Positions 16,266 to 25,269 of a stretch of DNA of 64,000 nucleotides are shown here, one piece after another. Made by a program: the position numbers and the translations under genes. Position 1 is the first letter of the stretch. Each line of letters begins with the position of its first letter. This DNA comes from Winogradskyella costae (GTDB lineage Bacteria; Bacteroidota; Bacteroidia; Flavobacteriales; Flavobacteriaceae), in the NCBI RefSeq assembly GCF_013403865.1, contig NZ_JABFDK010000013.1:1-64000 (forward strand), given 5' to 3'. The notes under the pieces were generated by a model. The model was given only the letters and a program-made list of their open reading frames with translations. It was not told the origin of the DNA and made no database searches.

Positions 16266-17090
16266 TTAAAACCGATTATCACCATCTAATAAATCACCCA
16301 ATCCACCAAGAATACTACCTTCACCTTTAGATTTTCCACCTCTAGGTACTGATGCTAAAACTCTGCCGGCTAATCGACTAAATGGTAAGGATTGAATATA
16401 CACTTTTCCTGGCCCTTGAAGTTTTGCAAAAAATAAACCTTCACCTCCAAAAATTGAATTCTTAATACCACCAATAAATTCGATATCATAATCAACGCCT
16501 TGAGTAAAACCAATAATACATCCTGTATCTACGCGTAGCGTTTCTCCTGCTGCTAAAGTCTTAACAGCCGTTGTTCCTCCTGCATGCACAAATGCCATAC
16601 CATCACCTTCTAACTTCTGCATAATAAAGCCTTCTCCTCCAAAAAGGCCTCGTCCTAATTTTTTAGAAAACTCAATACCAACACTCACTCCCTTTGCAGC
16701 ACATAAAAAGGCATCTTTCTGGCATATAAACTTTCCACCATACTCTAATAAGTCAATCGGAATTATTTTTCCAGGATATGGAGATGCAAAAGACACATTA
16801 CGTTTTCCTGTAAGGTCATTGTAAAAAGCCGTCATAAATAAACTTTCACCTGTAAGAATACGTTTTCCAGCCCCAAGGATTTTACCTAAAATTCCTGTAT
16901 CTTTTTGTGAGCCATCGCCAAAAATAGTGTCCATCTTAATACCATCATCCATCATCATAAAACTTCCCGATTCCGCAATAACAGCTTCTTGTGGATCTAA
17001 TTCTATTTCTACATATTGCATTTCTTCACCGTAAATACGGTAATCTATCTCGTGAGCATTTCTGTCGTTATAATTTGGTAATTTTTCCAT
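16266..17090 (-). CDS. AIM24 / TIGR00266 family protein
   Basis: This encodes 274 residues, soluble, with many Gly-rich beta turns. Family phrases include [60 protein letters not shown] and the ending [16 protein letters not shown] segment. The TIGR00266 (AIM24) fold is a tryptophan-RNA-binding-attenuator-like beta barrel of unknown bacterial role. It stands alone, and no signal peptide is present. Confidence 0.92.
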   Translation of the reverse strand: MEKLPNYNDRNAHEIDYRIYGEEMQYVEIELDPQEAVIAESGSFMMMDDGIKMDTIFGDGSQKDTGILGKILGAGKRILTGESLFMTAFYNDLTGKRNVSFASPYPGKIIPIDLLEYGGKFICQKDAFLCAAKGVSVGIEFSKKLGRGLFGGEGFIMQKLEGDGMAFVHAGGTTAVKTLAAGETLRVDTGCIIGFTQGVDYDIEFIGGIKNSIFGGEGLFFAKLQGPGKVYIQSLPFSRLAGRVLASVPRGGKSKGEGSILGGLGDLLDGDNRF

Positions 17091-17262
17091 AGTTGATGTA
17101 TTTAATGTTTTTGACGCTGAAACAAGTTCTGCATAAATTGATTCAACTATATGTTGAAATAGTTACAATTTTGTTACATATTTTTTTTAAAACAAATAGT
17201 ATAAATTCATTTCTCATAATTTTATGACAATTTTCCATTTTTAAACTCTTGACTCTCAACTC

Positions 17263-17730
17263 TTAATTCTTAACTTTCAAAGTCCATTCAAAATTGAAGG
17301 AAGACACTTCTACACCATCCTTATTTATACCGTTTGCGTTTAACCAAACTGTTTGACCCTCTCCTGTTTCAATAGCTTTAATTATAGCGTTGTCTATTTT
17401 ATGCCCTTCATTACATACAAACGTAATTCTGCCTGTAGCCTTCTTTGTGAATGAAGCATTATTAGAAGCTACTAACATAGATATTTTTTTACCGTTTTCT
17501 TTAATCTTTTTCATGACTAATGCCCCAGTTGTTAACTCGGCTGCCATGCCTTGTACAGCCCAAAACATAGATTTAAAAGGATTTTGATTTACCCAACGAT
17601 GCTTCACCGTTACAACACAAGAGTTTTCATTTAGTTCTTTTGTTCTAACACCTGTAAAATAGGCTGCAGGTAGCTTAAACATTAGATATTTATTAAGTTT
17701 AGATGGTGTTATATTCATATGTATCAACAA
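17263..17730 (-). CDS. DUF4442 hotdog-fold protein (thioesterase-like)
   Basis: This encodes up to 155 residues; starts at 17730 (MLIHMNIT) and 17718 (MNITPSKLN) are equally possible. DUF4442 (PF14539) is a hotdog-fold family related to PaaI-type thioesterases. Visible features are VTVKHRWVNQNPFKSMFWAV with the following AAELTTGALVM helix, and the strand SMLVASNNASFTKKATGRI. The substrate is not predictable. It is monocistronic on the minus strand. Confidence 0.85.
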   Translation of the reverse strand: MLIHMNITPSKLNKYLMFKLPAAYFTGVRTKELNENSCVVTVKHRWVNQNPFKSMFWAVQGMAAELTTGALVMKKIKENGKKISMLVASNNASFTKKATGRITFVCNEGHKIDNAIIKAIETGEGQTVWLNANGINKDGVEVSSFNFEWTLKVKN

Positions 17731-17864
17731 TAATTTGTACTAAAATAATCGAAAATACTCAACTGAACTAATGTTAAAAAAATGTTAATTTACAGTACTA
17801 TGCGTAACACAATACCTTTTTAAAGACATATATTTGTATAAGCAACTATTATATACTTTTTAAA

Positions 17865-18311
17865 ATGATAAATAATCATCACAGAAATTTAGCGACATTT
17901 ATACATTTGTCAACGTTTTTAAGATTTATAATACCCTTTGGAAATTTTATTGGTCCTATAGTATTATGGGCTGCTAATAAAAGCAAATCCGAATTTATAG
18001 ATCAGCATGGAAAACAGGCTATTAATTTTCAAATTAGCGTTTTACTCTATGCCATTATTATAGGTACGTTAAGCGTACCGTTTTTTATATTTAAGATATT
18101 CCGAGGGATGGATATTTTAGACTTTAACGGTTTTAATAATTTTCATATTAACATCGGAGAGCCTTCTCCTTTCCTTTATATAGGTGGCGGTTTAGGAGTC
18201 TTAGCAATTGTTGCTTTTATAATTGAATTAGCCCTTATTGTTAAAGCTAGTTTATCAGCACGAGATGGCAACACGTTTAAATATCCAATAACTATCAACT
18301 TTTTAAAGTAA
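17865..18311 (+). CDS. DUF4870 membrane protein
   Basis: This encodes 148 residues with three to four transmembrane helices. DUF4870 (PF09685) hallmarks are the opening HRNLATFIHLSTFLRFIIPF, the block GPIVLWAANKSKSEFIDQHG and KQAINFQISV. A -7 element TATATTTG lies at 17829-17836. It is followed by two tiny frames and then the PadR/PspC genes in the same direction, a grouping common in flavobacteria. A role in envelope stress is only suggested by that context. Confidence 0.87.
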   Translation: MINNHHRNLATFIHLSTFLRFIIPFGNFIGPIVLWAANKSKSEFIDQHGKQAINFQISVLLYAIIIGTLSVPFFIFKIFRGMDILDFNGFNNFHINIGEPSPFLYIGGGLGVLAIVAFIIELALIVKASLSARDGNTFKYPITINFLK

Positions 18312-18348
18312 GTAACAAGTAATCATCAATAATCAAATCAATCAAAAA

Positions 18349-18387
18349 ATGAACAGTTTAATCGAATTTAAGAATTACATCCTATGA
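18349..18387 (+). CDS. Possible 12-residue leader peptide
   Basis: ATG at 18349 follows an A-rich stretch and encodes MNSLIEFKNYIL. Its TGA overlaps the ATG at 18384 (ATGA). It is too short for coding statistics; I list it because it forms the first link of a chain of ATGA overlaps running into padR and the PspC gene. It could also be the N-terminus of a slightly longer protein broken by a frameshift. Confidence 0.3.
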   Translation: MNSLIEFKNYIL

Positions 18388-18476
18388 CACGAGCGCAGAC
18401 AAAATTACCGTATAACAAATTAAGTTTCTTGCGCGAACTGCATGTGACTTTAATAAAAAACAGAAAACACACATGA
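18384..18476 (+). CDS. Possible 30-residue small protein coupled to padR
   Basis: ATG at 18384 opens a basic 30-residue peptide (MTRAQTKLPYNKLSFLRELH at its start, ending RKHT) whose TGA overlaps the padR ATG at 18473. It has no recognised family. The overlaps at both ends suggest translational coupling, or that the two small frames are halves of one 43-residue protein separated by a frameshift. Confidence 0.35.
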   Translation: MTRAQTKLPYNKLSFLRELHVTLIKNRKHT

Positions 18477-18814
18477 AGATAGAAAACACAAAAGCACAAA
18501 TGCGAAAAGGTGTATTGGAATATTGCATTCTATCCGTTTTAAAAGACGAAGATGCTTATGTTGCAGAGATTCTAAGCACACTAAAAGACGCAAAAATGCT
18601 CGTTGTAGAAGGTACTATATATCCCCTCTTAACACGGCTAAAAAATGCAGGATTACTCAATTACCGATGGGAAGAATCTACATCGGGACCACCAAGAAAA
18701 TATTATGGACTTACAGAGACAGGGCAACTGTTTCTAACAGAATTAAATACTACTTGGAACGAATTACAAAATGCAGTTAACCTAGTAACCACTACAAAAA
18801 CATCAAAGAAATGA
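18473..18814 (+). CDS. PadR-family transcriptional regulator
   Basis: This encodes 113 residues, a winged helix. The N-terminus reads AQMRKGVLEYCILSVLKDED. The recognition region is VEGTIYPLLTRLKNAGLLNY, followed by the wing ESTSGPPRKYYGLTETGQ, which is diagnostic for PadR. It overlaps the PspC gene by four bases (ATGA), and regulator plus PspC-protein pairs are common in Bacteroidota. It probably represses its own operon and responds to envelope conditions. Confidence 0.92.
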   Translation: MKIENTKAQMRKGVLEYCILSVLKDEDAYVAEILSTLKDAKMLVVEGTIYPLLTRLKNAGLLNYRWEESTSGPPRKYYGLTETGQLFLTELNTTWNELQNAVNLVTTTKTSKK

Positions 18815-20625
18815 ATAAAACAGTCAATATAAATTTAGCCGGTATATTCTTCCATATAGACGAAGATGCTTACCTCAAATTATCACGCTATCTTGAGGCT
18901 ATAAAACGTTCATTTACAGATTCTCAAGGTCGCTCAGAAATCATTTCAGATATTGAAGCTAGAATTGCAGAATTATTTGCAGAGCGTATTCAAAACGAAA
19001 AACAAGTTGTTGGCGTAAAGTTAGTTGACGAGGTGATTACCATTATGGGGCAACCTGAAGACTACTTAGTCGATGACGAAATTTTTGAAGATGAACCAAA
19101 ACAGCACTACAAGCAAAAATCTGGTGCAACGCGACGTTTGTTTAGAGATACAGACAACTCGTACGTTGGTGGTGTTTCTGCTGGTTTAGGTCATTATTTT
19201 GGAATTGACGCATTATGGATTCGTTTGTTATGGGTTATTTTAATGTTTGGTGCTGGTACAGGATTTTTACTTTATATTTTACTTTGGGCTTTAATACCTG
19301 AAGCCAAAACTACTGCTGAAAAACTCACCATGACAGGTGACGCCGTAAACATTAGTAATATCGAAAAAAAAATTAAAGACGGTATTGATACCGTATCCGA
19401 AAATTTTAAAAATGTAGACTTAAAAAAACACGGAGACAAACTAAAAGAAGGGTTTGATCATGTTTCAGATAACATATCCGAAACTGTAAAAAATGTCGAT
19501 TTTCAGAAGCAAGGCAGTAAGTTAAAATCGAGTTCGCAATCTTTTTTTGAAACGATCGGTTCTATCATTATGTTTTTCTTAAAAGTAATTGCGAAATTCA
19601 TCGGTATAATTTTAATAATCGTAGGTATAAGTGCCTTAATCGGACTCATAATTGCTTTTTTTACCGTTGGGGTTACCAATGCCGTTCATTTTCCTGGTAT
19701 GGATTTTATTGATGCTTCAAATGCAGCCAATATTCCAATGTGGTTAATGTCAATGTTATTGTTCTTTGTGGTCGGAATTCCTTTTTTCTTTATCTTTTAT
19801 TTAGGATTAAAAATTCTTATAAACAACCTTAAATCTATTGGTAACATTGCGAAATTTACACTTTTAGGGCTTTGGATAATGGCTATAATTGGCTTAGTCA
19901 TCACTGGTGTAAAACAAGCTACAGAGCACGCTTATGATGCGACCATTGTAAAAGTAGAAAAGCAAATAAACATCACCTCAAAAGACACGTTGAAATTAAG
20001 AATGTTGAGTCATGATATTTATAATCAAAATTTTATTAGAAATTATAAAAATTACAAGATCAGCCCAATAAATAACGGTGAGAGAATAATATCTAGTACT
20101 GATGTTAGATTAATAATAAAACAAACTTCAGATTCCTTAGCAAGCATTAAAATTCACTCACTGGCTAGTGGTAGCAATTACGATTTAGCTAGAGAACGCG
20201 CGCAAAACATAAACTATAAGTATGAATTGAATAAAAACGAACTAAAAATGGATTCTTATTTTACCACAGAAGGATCTAATAAATTTAGCGAGCAGCAAGT
20301 AGAGATTTATATCTATTTACCTGAAGGTACAGTATTTCAAACAGACAATTATGTATCGCGCTTTTCAAAATATTATAATGCACCAGATAATTTACTAACA
20401 CGCGAAATGGATAATCACTATTATAAAGTTGATATGAATGCCATTGGATGTTTAGACTGTATTGAAGAAATCAAAGAACAAGATATTGAAAATGTCTTTG
20501 AAGAGGCCGTTGAAGATATCTATGAGCAAGAAATAGGAACGCTTAAAAACACAGATAAGAAATCTGAAGTTAACATTAAAATTAATCATGAAGACGGAGT
20601 GAGTATTGAAGTTAATGACAACTGA
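18811..20625 (+). CDS. PspC domain membrane protein
   Basis: This encodes 604 residues. A soluble N-terminus (IFFHIDEDAYLKLSRYLEAI, residues 9-28) is followed by the PspC domain at about residues 107-165, including SYVGGVSAGLGHYFGID and LLYILLWALIPEA. Then come amphipathic repeats with a KNVD motif (two copies around 195-235), three more membrane helices at about 250-370, and a large C-terminal beta-rich domain resembling GIN-type adhesion folds. It is translated with padR. PspC proteins elsewhere sense or respond to inner-membrane damage. Confidence 0.9.
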   Translation: MNKTVNINLAGIFFHIDEDAYLKLSRYLEAIKRSFTDSQGRSEIISDIEARIAELFAERIQNEKQVVGVKLVDEVITIMGQPEDYLVDDEIFEDEPKQHYKQKSGATRRLFRDTDNSYVGGVSAGLGHYFGIDALWIRLLWVILMFGAGTGFLLYILLWALIPEAKTTAEKLTMTGDAVNISNIEKKIKDGIDTVSENFKNVDLKKHGDKLKEGFDHVSDNISETVKNVDFQKQGSKLKSSSQSFFETIGSIIMFFLKVIAKFIGIILIIVGISALIGLIIAFFTVGVTNAVHFPGMDFIDASNAANIPMWLMSMLLFFVVGIPFFFIFYLGLKILINNLKSIGNIAKFTLLGLWIMAIIGLVITGVKQATEHAYDATIVKVEKQINITSKDTLKLRMLSHDIYNQNFIRNYKNYKISPINNGERIISSTDVRLIIKQTSDSLASIKIHSLASGSNYDLARERAQNINYKYELNKNELKMDSYFTTEGSNKFSEQQVEIYIYLPEGTVFQTDNYVSRFSKYYNAPDNLLTREMDNHYYKVDMNAIGCLDCIEEIKEQDIENVFEEAVEDIYEQEIGTLKNTDKKSEVNIKINHEDGVSIEVNDN

Positions 20626-20727
20626 ACCGAATCATTCTACAGCTCATCATTTTAAAACATGTAACCAAGCTTAATCAGCTTAAATTTATATCATAACAAT
20701 TCATCAATCAAAAAACCAACAGAAATC

Positions 20728-21456
20728 ATGACTACACTAACCCGAATTATTATCATTAGTATTATTAGTTTATTAATGCTCTCTTGCAACTTCTCTATGA
20801 ATTTTGGGGAAGGTGTTGACGGCAATGGAGAGGTTGTTACTATGGATCGTGATATTTCACCAGACTTTAATGAAATTAAAGTTAGCCAAGGTATAGACCT
20901 ATACATTACCCAATCTGATGCAATTGGACTTAGTGTTGAAGCCGATGAAAATCTTCAAGATTTAATTATGACAGATGTAGAGAATAGTATCTTACATATA
21001 TACGCTACGGAAAACATAAGAAGAGCAAGTTCTAAAAAAGTACTATTAAGTATTGAAACCATCTCAGCACTTAAAGCTACAAGCGGAAGCGATGTATATT
21101 CTACTAATACGATATCGGTTCCTGGTTTAGAAATTAACACTACCAGTGGAGCGGATATAACCTTAGATGTGATTACAGAAACCTTAAAATGTAAATCTAC
21201 AAGCGGTAGCGATATTAAGGTAAGCGGAACTACGAAATTCTTAATAGCAGAGGCCACCAGCGGTAGCGACATTGATGCGTCTAACCTTTTAGCCGATACA
21301 TCTGATGTAAAAGCGACAAGCGGAGCTGACATTTCTGTAAACACTTCAAAAGAGCTGACAGCAAATGCAACTAGTGGTGGAGATATAAGATATTCTGGAA
21401 ATCCTAAAAAAGTAAATAAATCTGATACTTCTGCGGGTAGTGTAAAACAGCAATAA
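20728..21456 (+). CDS. GIN-domain (DUF2807) lipoprotein
   Basis: This encodes 242 residues. The lipobox LMLSC sets the mature N-terminus at Cys14. The rest is a right-handed beta-helix of the 'head GIN' / DUF2807 type (PF10988): ISPDFNEIKVSQGIDLYITQ, then at least six repeats of the form ATSGSDI or TSGADI spaced about 20 residues apart. It follows the PspC gene by about 100 bases in the same direction and is a frequent partner of PspC/PadR. Its ligand is unknown. Confidence 0.9.
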   Translation: MTTLTRIIIISIISLLMLSCNFSMNFGEGVDGNGEVVTMDRDISPDFNEIKVSQGIDLYITQSDAIGLSVEADENLQDLIMTDVENSILHIYATENIRRASSKKVLLSIETISALKATSGSDVYSTNTISVPGLEINTTSGADITLDVITETLKCKSTSGSDIKVSGTTKFLIAEATSGSDIDASNLLADTSDVKATSGADISVNTSKELTANATSGGDIRYSGNPKKVNKSDTSAGSVKQQ

Positions 21457-21520
21457 ACACATTATACAGCAATGAGCACCTATTTAGTTTAGCTACTAAG
21501 AACCTATTAATCAAATACAT

Positions 21521-21565
21521 AAAAACCATCTTAAACTTTAAATAGAGTTTGGGATGGTTTTTGCT
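21521..21565 (+). terminator. Terminator after the GIN-domain lipoprotein gene
   Basis: AAAACCATCTTAAACT pairs with AGTTTGGGATGGTTTT (two G-U pairs) around a short loop and is followed by a T-run. It closes the PadR-PspC-GIN unit. Confidence 0.8.
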
Positions 21566-21712
21566 TATCTTAGTTTATTAACTTTTAATTGGTCAATATT
21601 AAACAGAAATCCTTAATATTGACAATCGAAACTTCACACAGTCGCCTGTTATTATAAATAGTGACTTATTTTAGAAGTTTTGTGTCTCTTAAAAGACAGT
21701 AAATAATAGAAC

Positions 21713-22549
21713 ATGAAAAAAATAATACTTACTCTAATTTTAATCATTGCTGCCTTACCTGTACTACATGCACAGTCTGACGATAAAATTAAAGGAGATA
21801 GAAATGTGACTATAAAACAGACGTTTATTGATAATTTTCATTCAATTATAGTTGATGGTGATTTTTCAATTGAAATCGTTTACAATAGTAAGCCCTCAGT
21901 AAACATTGAAGCTGATGACAATTTACATGATGTTATTCAGTTTAATGTTGTTGATGGTGTCTTAACGTTTACTGAGACCGTTCGTATTTCGTCAAAAAAG
22001 AAATTAAATATTACCGTAAATTATGGTGATGGCCTCAGTACCATAGAAACGAGAGGTGATGGAGAAATTAGATCTTTAACGTCTATGGAACTTGGTGATG
22101 TTACTTTAACAACTTCCGATAATTCTAGAGCATACCTAAACATTAACTCTAAAACATTTAACTATAAAAGCTCAGGAAAGTCTAAAGCACGCTTAAATCT
22201 TACTGCAGATACTTCTAAGATTGAATTAAGCGATAATAGCAAATTGGATGCTTTAATTAATAGTAAAACTGCAGGTTTTATTTTATACCAACGTGCAGAT
22301 GCTGTTATTGAAGGAAGAGCGAATAATTCTATATTTCAACTTGATAGTTCTACTAATTTTGATGGAGCAAAATTTGATGTCAAAAGTGTTGATGTTACAT
22401 TAGAAGATAGTAGTGATTTAACTATTTCTGCAACTGAAAATATTACTATCGCTGCTTCTGGTGATAGCGAAATTTATCTTTTTGGTAGTCCTGTAATTAC
22501 TATTACTAAGTTTGAAGACACAGCTAAGTTGCAAAAGAAACAACGCTAA
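21713..22549 (+). CDS. Second GIN-domain (DUF2807) secreted protein
   Basis: This encodes 278 residues with a Sec signal peptide ending VLHAQ. The body begins FIDNFHSIIVDGDFSIEIVY, the usual start of a DUF2807 domain, and continues as a beta-helix with SxDNSR-like and SSGKSKA-like turns instead of the TSGSD turns of its neighbour. It is not a lipoprotein. It is separated from the first GIN gene by a terminator, so it is probably its own unit. It converges on a YceI gene with a five-base gap. Confidence 0.85.
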   Translation: MKKIILTLILIIAALPVLHAQSDDKIKGDRNVTIKQTFIDNFHSIIVDGDFSIEIVYNSKPSVNIEADDNLHDVIQFNVVDGVLTFTETVRISSKKKLNITVNYGDGLSTIETRGDGEIRSLTSMELGDVTLTTSDNSRAYLNINSKTFNYKSSGKSKARLNLTADTSKIELSDNSKLDALINSKTAGFILYQRADAVIEGRANNSIFQLDSSTNFDGAKFDVKSVDVTLEDSSDLTISATENITIAASGDSEIYLFGSPVITITKFEDTAKLQKKQR

Positions 22550-22554
22550 AAACA

Positions 22555-23154
22555 CTAAGACTCTTTAATTTTAAGAGAAAATTGAATCTCAATTTCGGGT
22601 GAAACTTTAACCATACCTAACATTTTGGTAGGTGCAGTTAATTTAAAGTCATTAATGTCTAATGGCATTACTCCACTGACCTGTAAACCCTCACTATTTG
22701 CTATAGTAATAGGAACTGTATAGGCCCTCATAATATTACTAATCGTTATTTCTATAGTCGCTGTAATGAACCCAGACTCTTTTTTAGCTTTAGAAATTTC
22801 TTTTAGCTTGAGAATTATTTCTGGATGCTCTTCGGTATTCAATAGTTTATTGAAATCTTTATTTATAGCCTTACCACCACAATTAAATTCTAAATTAGGA
22901 AGTGTTAATTTCGTGTCCTTAAACTCTATCCTTTTGTCATAATCTATATAACTAATTCTTATTGCTTCAGAAATTGTAGTCATATCAAATTGACACTCAA
23001 ACGTACTCACATTAGTTTTACCTTTAATTCTTAAAAAACTATCAGAAGATAAAACCACAGTTGATTCTTTAGTTTCAAGTGCTTCGACGTCAAAAAAAGC
23101 AGATAGCACAGATCCCAAGAAAAATAAACTGATAAATAATCCTGTCTTAACCAT
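22555..23154 (-). CDS. YceI-family secreted protein (first copy)
   Basis: This encodes 199 residues with a signal peptide of about 20 residues. YceI proteins are lipocalin-like barrels binding isoprenoid-type lipids. Family features here are FLRIKGKTNVSTFECQFD near the start, the HPEIILKLKEIS strand, and the end VSGVMPLDINDFKLTAPTKM. It has a Cys pair (FECQFD and EFNCGG) not found in the second copy. It follows the porin gene on the same strand, with a terminator between them. Confidence 0.85.
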   Translation of the reverse strand: MVKTGLFISLFFLGSVLSAFFDVEALETKESTVVLSSDSFLRIKGKTNVSTFECQFDMTTISEAIRISYIDYDKRIEFKDTKLTLPNLEFNCGGKAINKDFNKLLNTEEHPEIILKLKEISKAKKESGFITATIEITISNIMRAYTVPITIANSEGLQVSGVMPLDINDFKLTAPTKMLGMVKVSPEIEIQFSLKIKES

Positions 23155-23174
23155 AATTAAAAAAAATAAAAAGT

Positions 23175-23204
23175 AAGACCTCCATCCGGAAAGATGAAGG
23201 TCTT
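23175..23204 (-). terminator. Terminator after the porin-like gene
   Basis: On the minus strand AAGACCTTCATC pairs with GATGGAGGTCTT (one G-U pair) with a six-base loop and a following T-rich tract. It lies just beyond the stop of the outer-membrane protein gene. Confidence 0.8.
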
Positions 23205-23216
23205 AAAAACTAATAC

Positions 23217-24494
23217 TTAAAAGCTTATAACTGCCTCTAACATAAGCCCATCAAACTGACCATCTTCAAGAAGATCTCCGGTTGGATAATCCTCATATTT
23301 TTGTACTACATATTCGGCTTTCAATAATACATTTTGGGTTAAAAACCAACCTGCGCCTAGTTGAAATCTATTAACACTAACATCATCACCACTTGCTAAC
23401 TCAGCACTTACTGTGTTGTAACGTGCACCTAAATATACGTTTTCTGCTTGCCCAAATCTGTATATAACCTCACCAGCATATTGATCTGCGTTTCTTCTAT
23501 CGGCTTCACTTAAAGCTTTTCCTGAAGCTAACTCAACAGTTCCAAAAAATTCTAATCCACCATACTTAACAAATGGGTTAATCATTACTGCAGTAATTTG
23601 ATTTTTAAAACCAGGATCAAAACGACCAGATCTAAAGTTATCGCTAGTTGCTGTAGCATCTTGCATAATATTATAATATCTAGAACCAGCTCTATCTGCA
23701 GAATATAAATATACATTTGGAGCATACCCTGTATTGTATAACGATCCTGTTAATCTGAATCTAAAATCATCATTGATTTGCTTATCGAAGCCTAATTTTG
23801 CTAAGAATGCAGCTCCTCCAGTTGAACCATCAGATACGGTAGTGCTTTGGTTTAATTTACCATTAGTAAATCCGACCATACCAAAAAATCCATTATCGGC
23901 TGTATAATATACCTCTGCACCAACCTCTGTAGTAAACGAATCCATAATTAAATTCCCTACAAATGGATTGTAAATTGCCTGCGCATTATCACTTCTTCTA
24001 AAATGTGCATCTCCGTAGTTATTTTCCATATGACCAATTTTAATAGTCGTATGCTTCATAAGCTCTTCCATAAATCCTTTAGAGATAAAATCTAATTTAT
24101 CTATTTTAAAATACCCCCCTTTTACATAAGGTTCGTGGTGGTGTCTAGATGACAAATACGTTCTTAAATGCATGCTTACACCATCGTAAAGCGCCACATC
24201 TAAATCTAAATTAGCAGTCGCTAGGTTAAAGTTACTACCAACTTCTGATAACGGTGTAATGCCTGAGTTCTCATTATCTAAGGCTTGGTACTGCAGAGCA
24301 AATGACCCTCCTATCCTAACATGAAGTTCTTCAAAAGCCGTGACAGTGTCTTTTTTTGCTTCAAAAACATTAACACCTCTTTGATCTGGTTGTCTGTAAT
24401 TATCAAAATCTCTTGGATTTTTTGTCTGTGCAGATATAGAATATCCCATTGTCATAACAATGACAAGTGCTACGAGTTTTAATATTGATTTCAT
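23217..24494 (-). CDS. Porin-like outer-membrane beta-barrel protein
   Basis: This encodes 425 residues with a signal peptide ending YSISAQ. The body alternates hydrophobic and polar residues, and phrases such as FALQYQALDNENSG, TTIKIGHMENNYGDAHFRRSD and FTTEVGAEVYYT resemble flavobacterial phosphate-selective-porin-like or generic porin proteins. It ends in FDGLMLEAVISF with the terminal Phe expected for barrel insertion. It is flanked on both sides by YceI genes transcribed in the same direction, suggesting a common function in handling a lipophilic molecule. Confidence 0.75.
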   Translation of the reverse strand: MKSILKLVALVIVMTMGYSISAQTKNPRDFDNYRQPDQRGVNVFEAKKDTVTAFEELHVRIGGSFALQYQALDNENSGITPLSEVGSNFNLATANLDLDVALYDGVSMHLRTYLSSRHHHEPYVKGGYFKIDKLDFISKGFMEELMKHTTIKIGHMENNYGDAHFRRSDNAQAIYNPFVGNLIMDSFTTEVGAEVYYTADNGFFGMVGFTNGKLNQSTTVSDGSTGGAAFLAKLGFDKQINDDFRFRLTGSLYNTGYAPNVYLYSADRAGSRYYNIMQDATATSDNFRSGRFDPGFKNQITAVMINPFVKYGGLEFFGTVELASGKALSEADRRNADQYAGEVIYRFGQAENVYLGARYNTVSAELASGDDVSVNRFQLGAGWFLTQNVLLKAEYVVQKYEDYPTGDLLEDGQFDGLMLEAVISF

Positions 24495-24533
24495 AATTTA
24501 TAAATTTAAGGTTGAATTGATTTTATGTTTTAT

Positions 24534-25124
24534 TTATTTCTGTTCGAATACGGATTTGAATTCAATTGTAATGTCATTACCTGTTTTAATAGTTCCTAAT
24601 AAAGCTTTAGGTGGATCAATACCAAAATCTGTCATTTTAAATGATTTTTCACCATTAAGTAAAAGCCTATTTCCTTCTAATTTTACAGTCATATCAATTG
24701 TAATTGATTTCGTAACACCAGACACAGTCATTTTCCCTAAAGCAGAAACTTTGAAAGATTGATCAGATAACTTAGTAACTTTCTTTAATGACGTAAGACT
24801 AAAGTCCATTGTTTTATGATCATTTGTATTTAAAGCTTTATAAGTGTTTTTATCCATTGATGACTTACCACTTTTAAGACTTTCTGCTTCAACAGAAAAA
24901 TTAAGACTACTAATCTCTAGTTCTTCTGAGTTAGCAATAACAACTTTACCTGATTGCTTTTCCGTTTCTAATGTCCAATCATGTAAAGAAGACGTTCCAT
25001 GCACTTCTAACACGGAAGAAGAATTAATTAAAGTATAATTTTGAGAAAAAACAGTCTGAAAAGAAAATAGACTACTTAAGAAAACTGTTAGAAAAAATAC
25101 CGGGAGTTTAAAAGAATGTTTCAT
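24534..25124 (-). CDS. YceI-family secreted protein (second copy)
   Basis: This encodes 196 residues with a signal peptide ending QTVFSQ. It shows the full YceI pattern: SSVLEVHGTSSLHDWTLETE, then KSSMDKNTYKALNTNDHKTM, and the end FKMTDFGIDPPKALLGTIKT with GNDITIEF, which is closer to the canonical family than the copy at 22.6 kb. It is the first gene of a probable yceI-porin-yceI transcript on the minus strand. Confidence 0.92.
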   Translation of the reverse strand: MKHSFKLPVFFLTVFLSSLFSFQTVFSQNYTLINSSSVLEVHGTSSLHDWTLETEKQSGKVVIANSEELEISSLNFSVEAESLKSGKSSMDKNTYKALNTNDHKTMDFSLTSLKKVTKLSDQSFKVSALGKMTVSGVTKSITIDMTVKLEGNRLLLNGEKSFKMTDFGIDPPKALLGTIKTGNDITIEFKSVFEQK

Positions 25125-25224
25125 AATTGAGTTTTAATGTTTCGACAAAGATTGCCATTAAAAGCCTTTTAAATTATGACAAAAGTCATATACCCAATTT
25201 TCCTAAAAAAAATGCACAAAAAAA

Positions 25225-25247
25225 AGCCGAAGTGTTAAACTTCGGCT
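25225..25247 (-). terminator. Terminator after trxB
   Basis: AGCCGAAGT / ACTTCGGCT with a five-base loop is followed on the minus strand by a run of T. It sits 23 bases past the trxB stop. Confidence 0.88.
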
Positions 25248-25269
25248 CCCCATATATGTAAGAATTAAT

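Noticed and set aside
18523-18780. 85-codon frame overlapping padR in another frame
   Set aside because: The padR frame carries a full winged-helix signature; the overlapping product is basic and meaningless.
20955-21344. 129-codon minus-strand frame inside the GIN-domain gene
   Set aside because: It is antisense to a clear beta-helix protein and arises from its repeated Ser/Gly/Asp codons.
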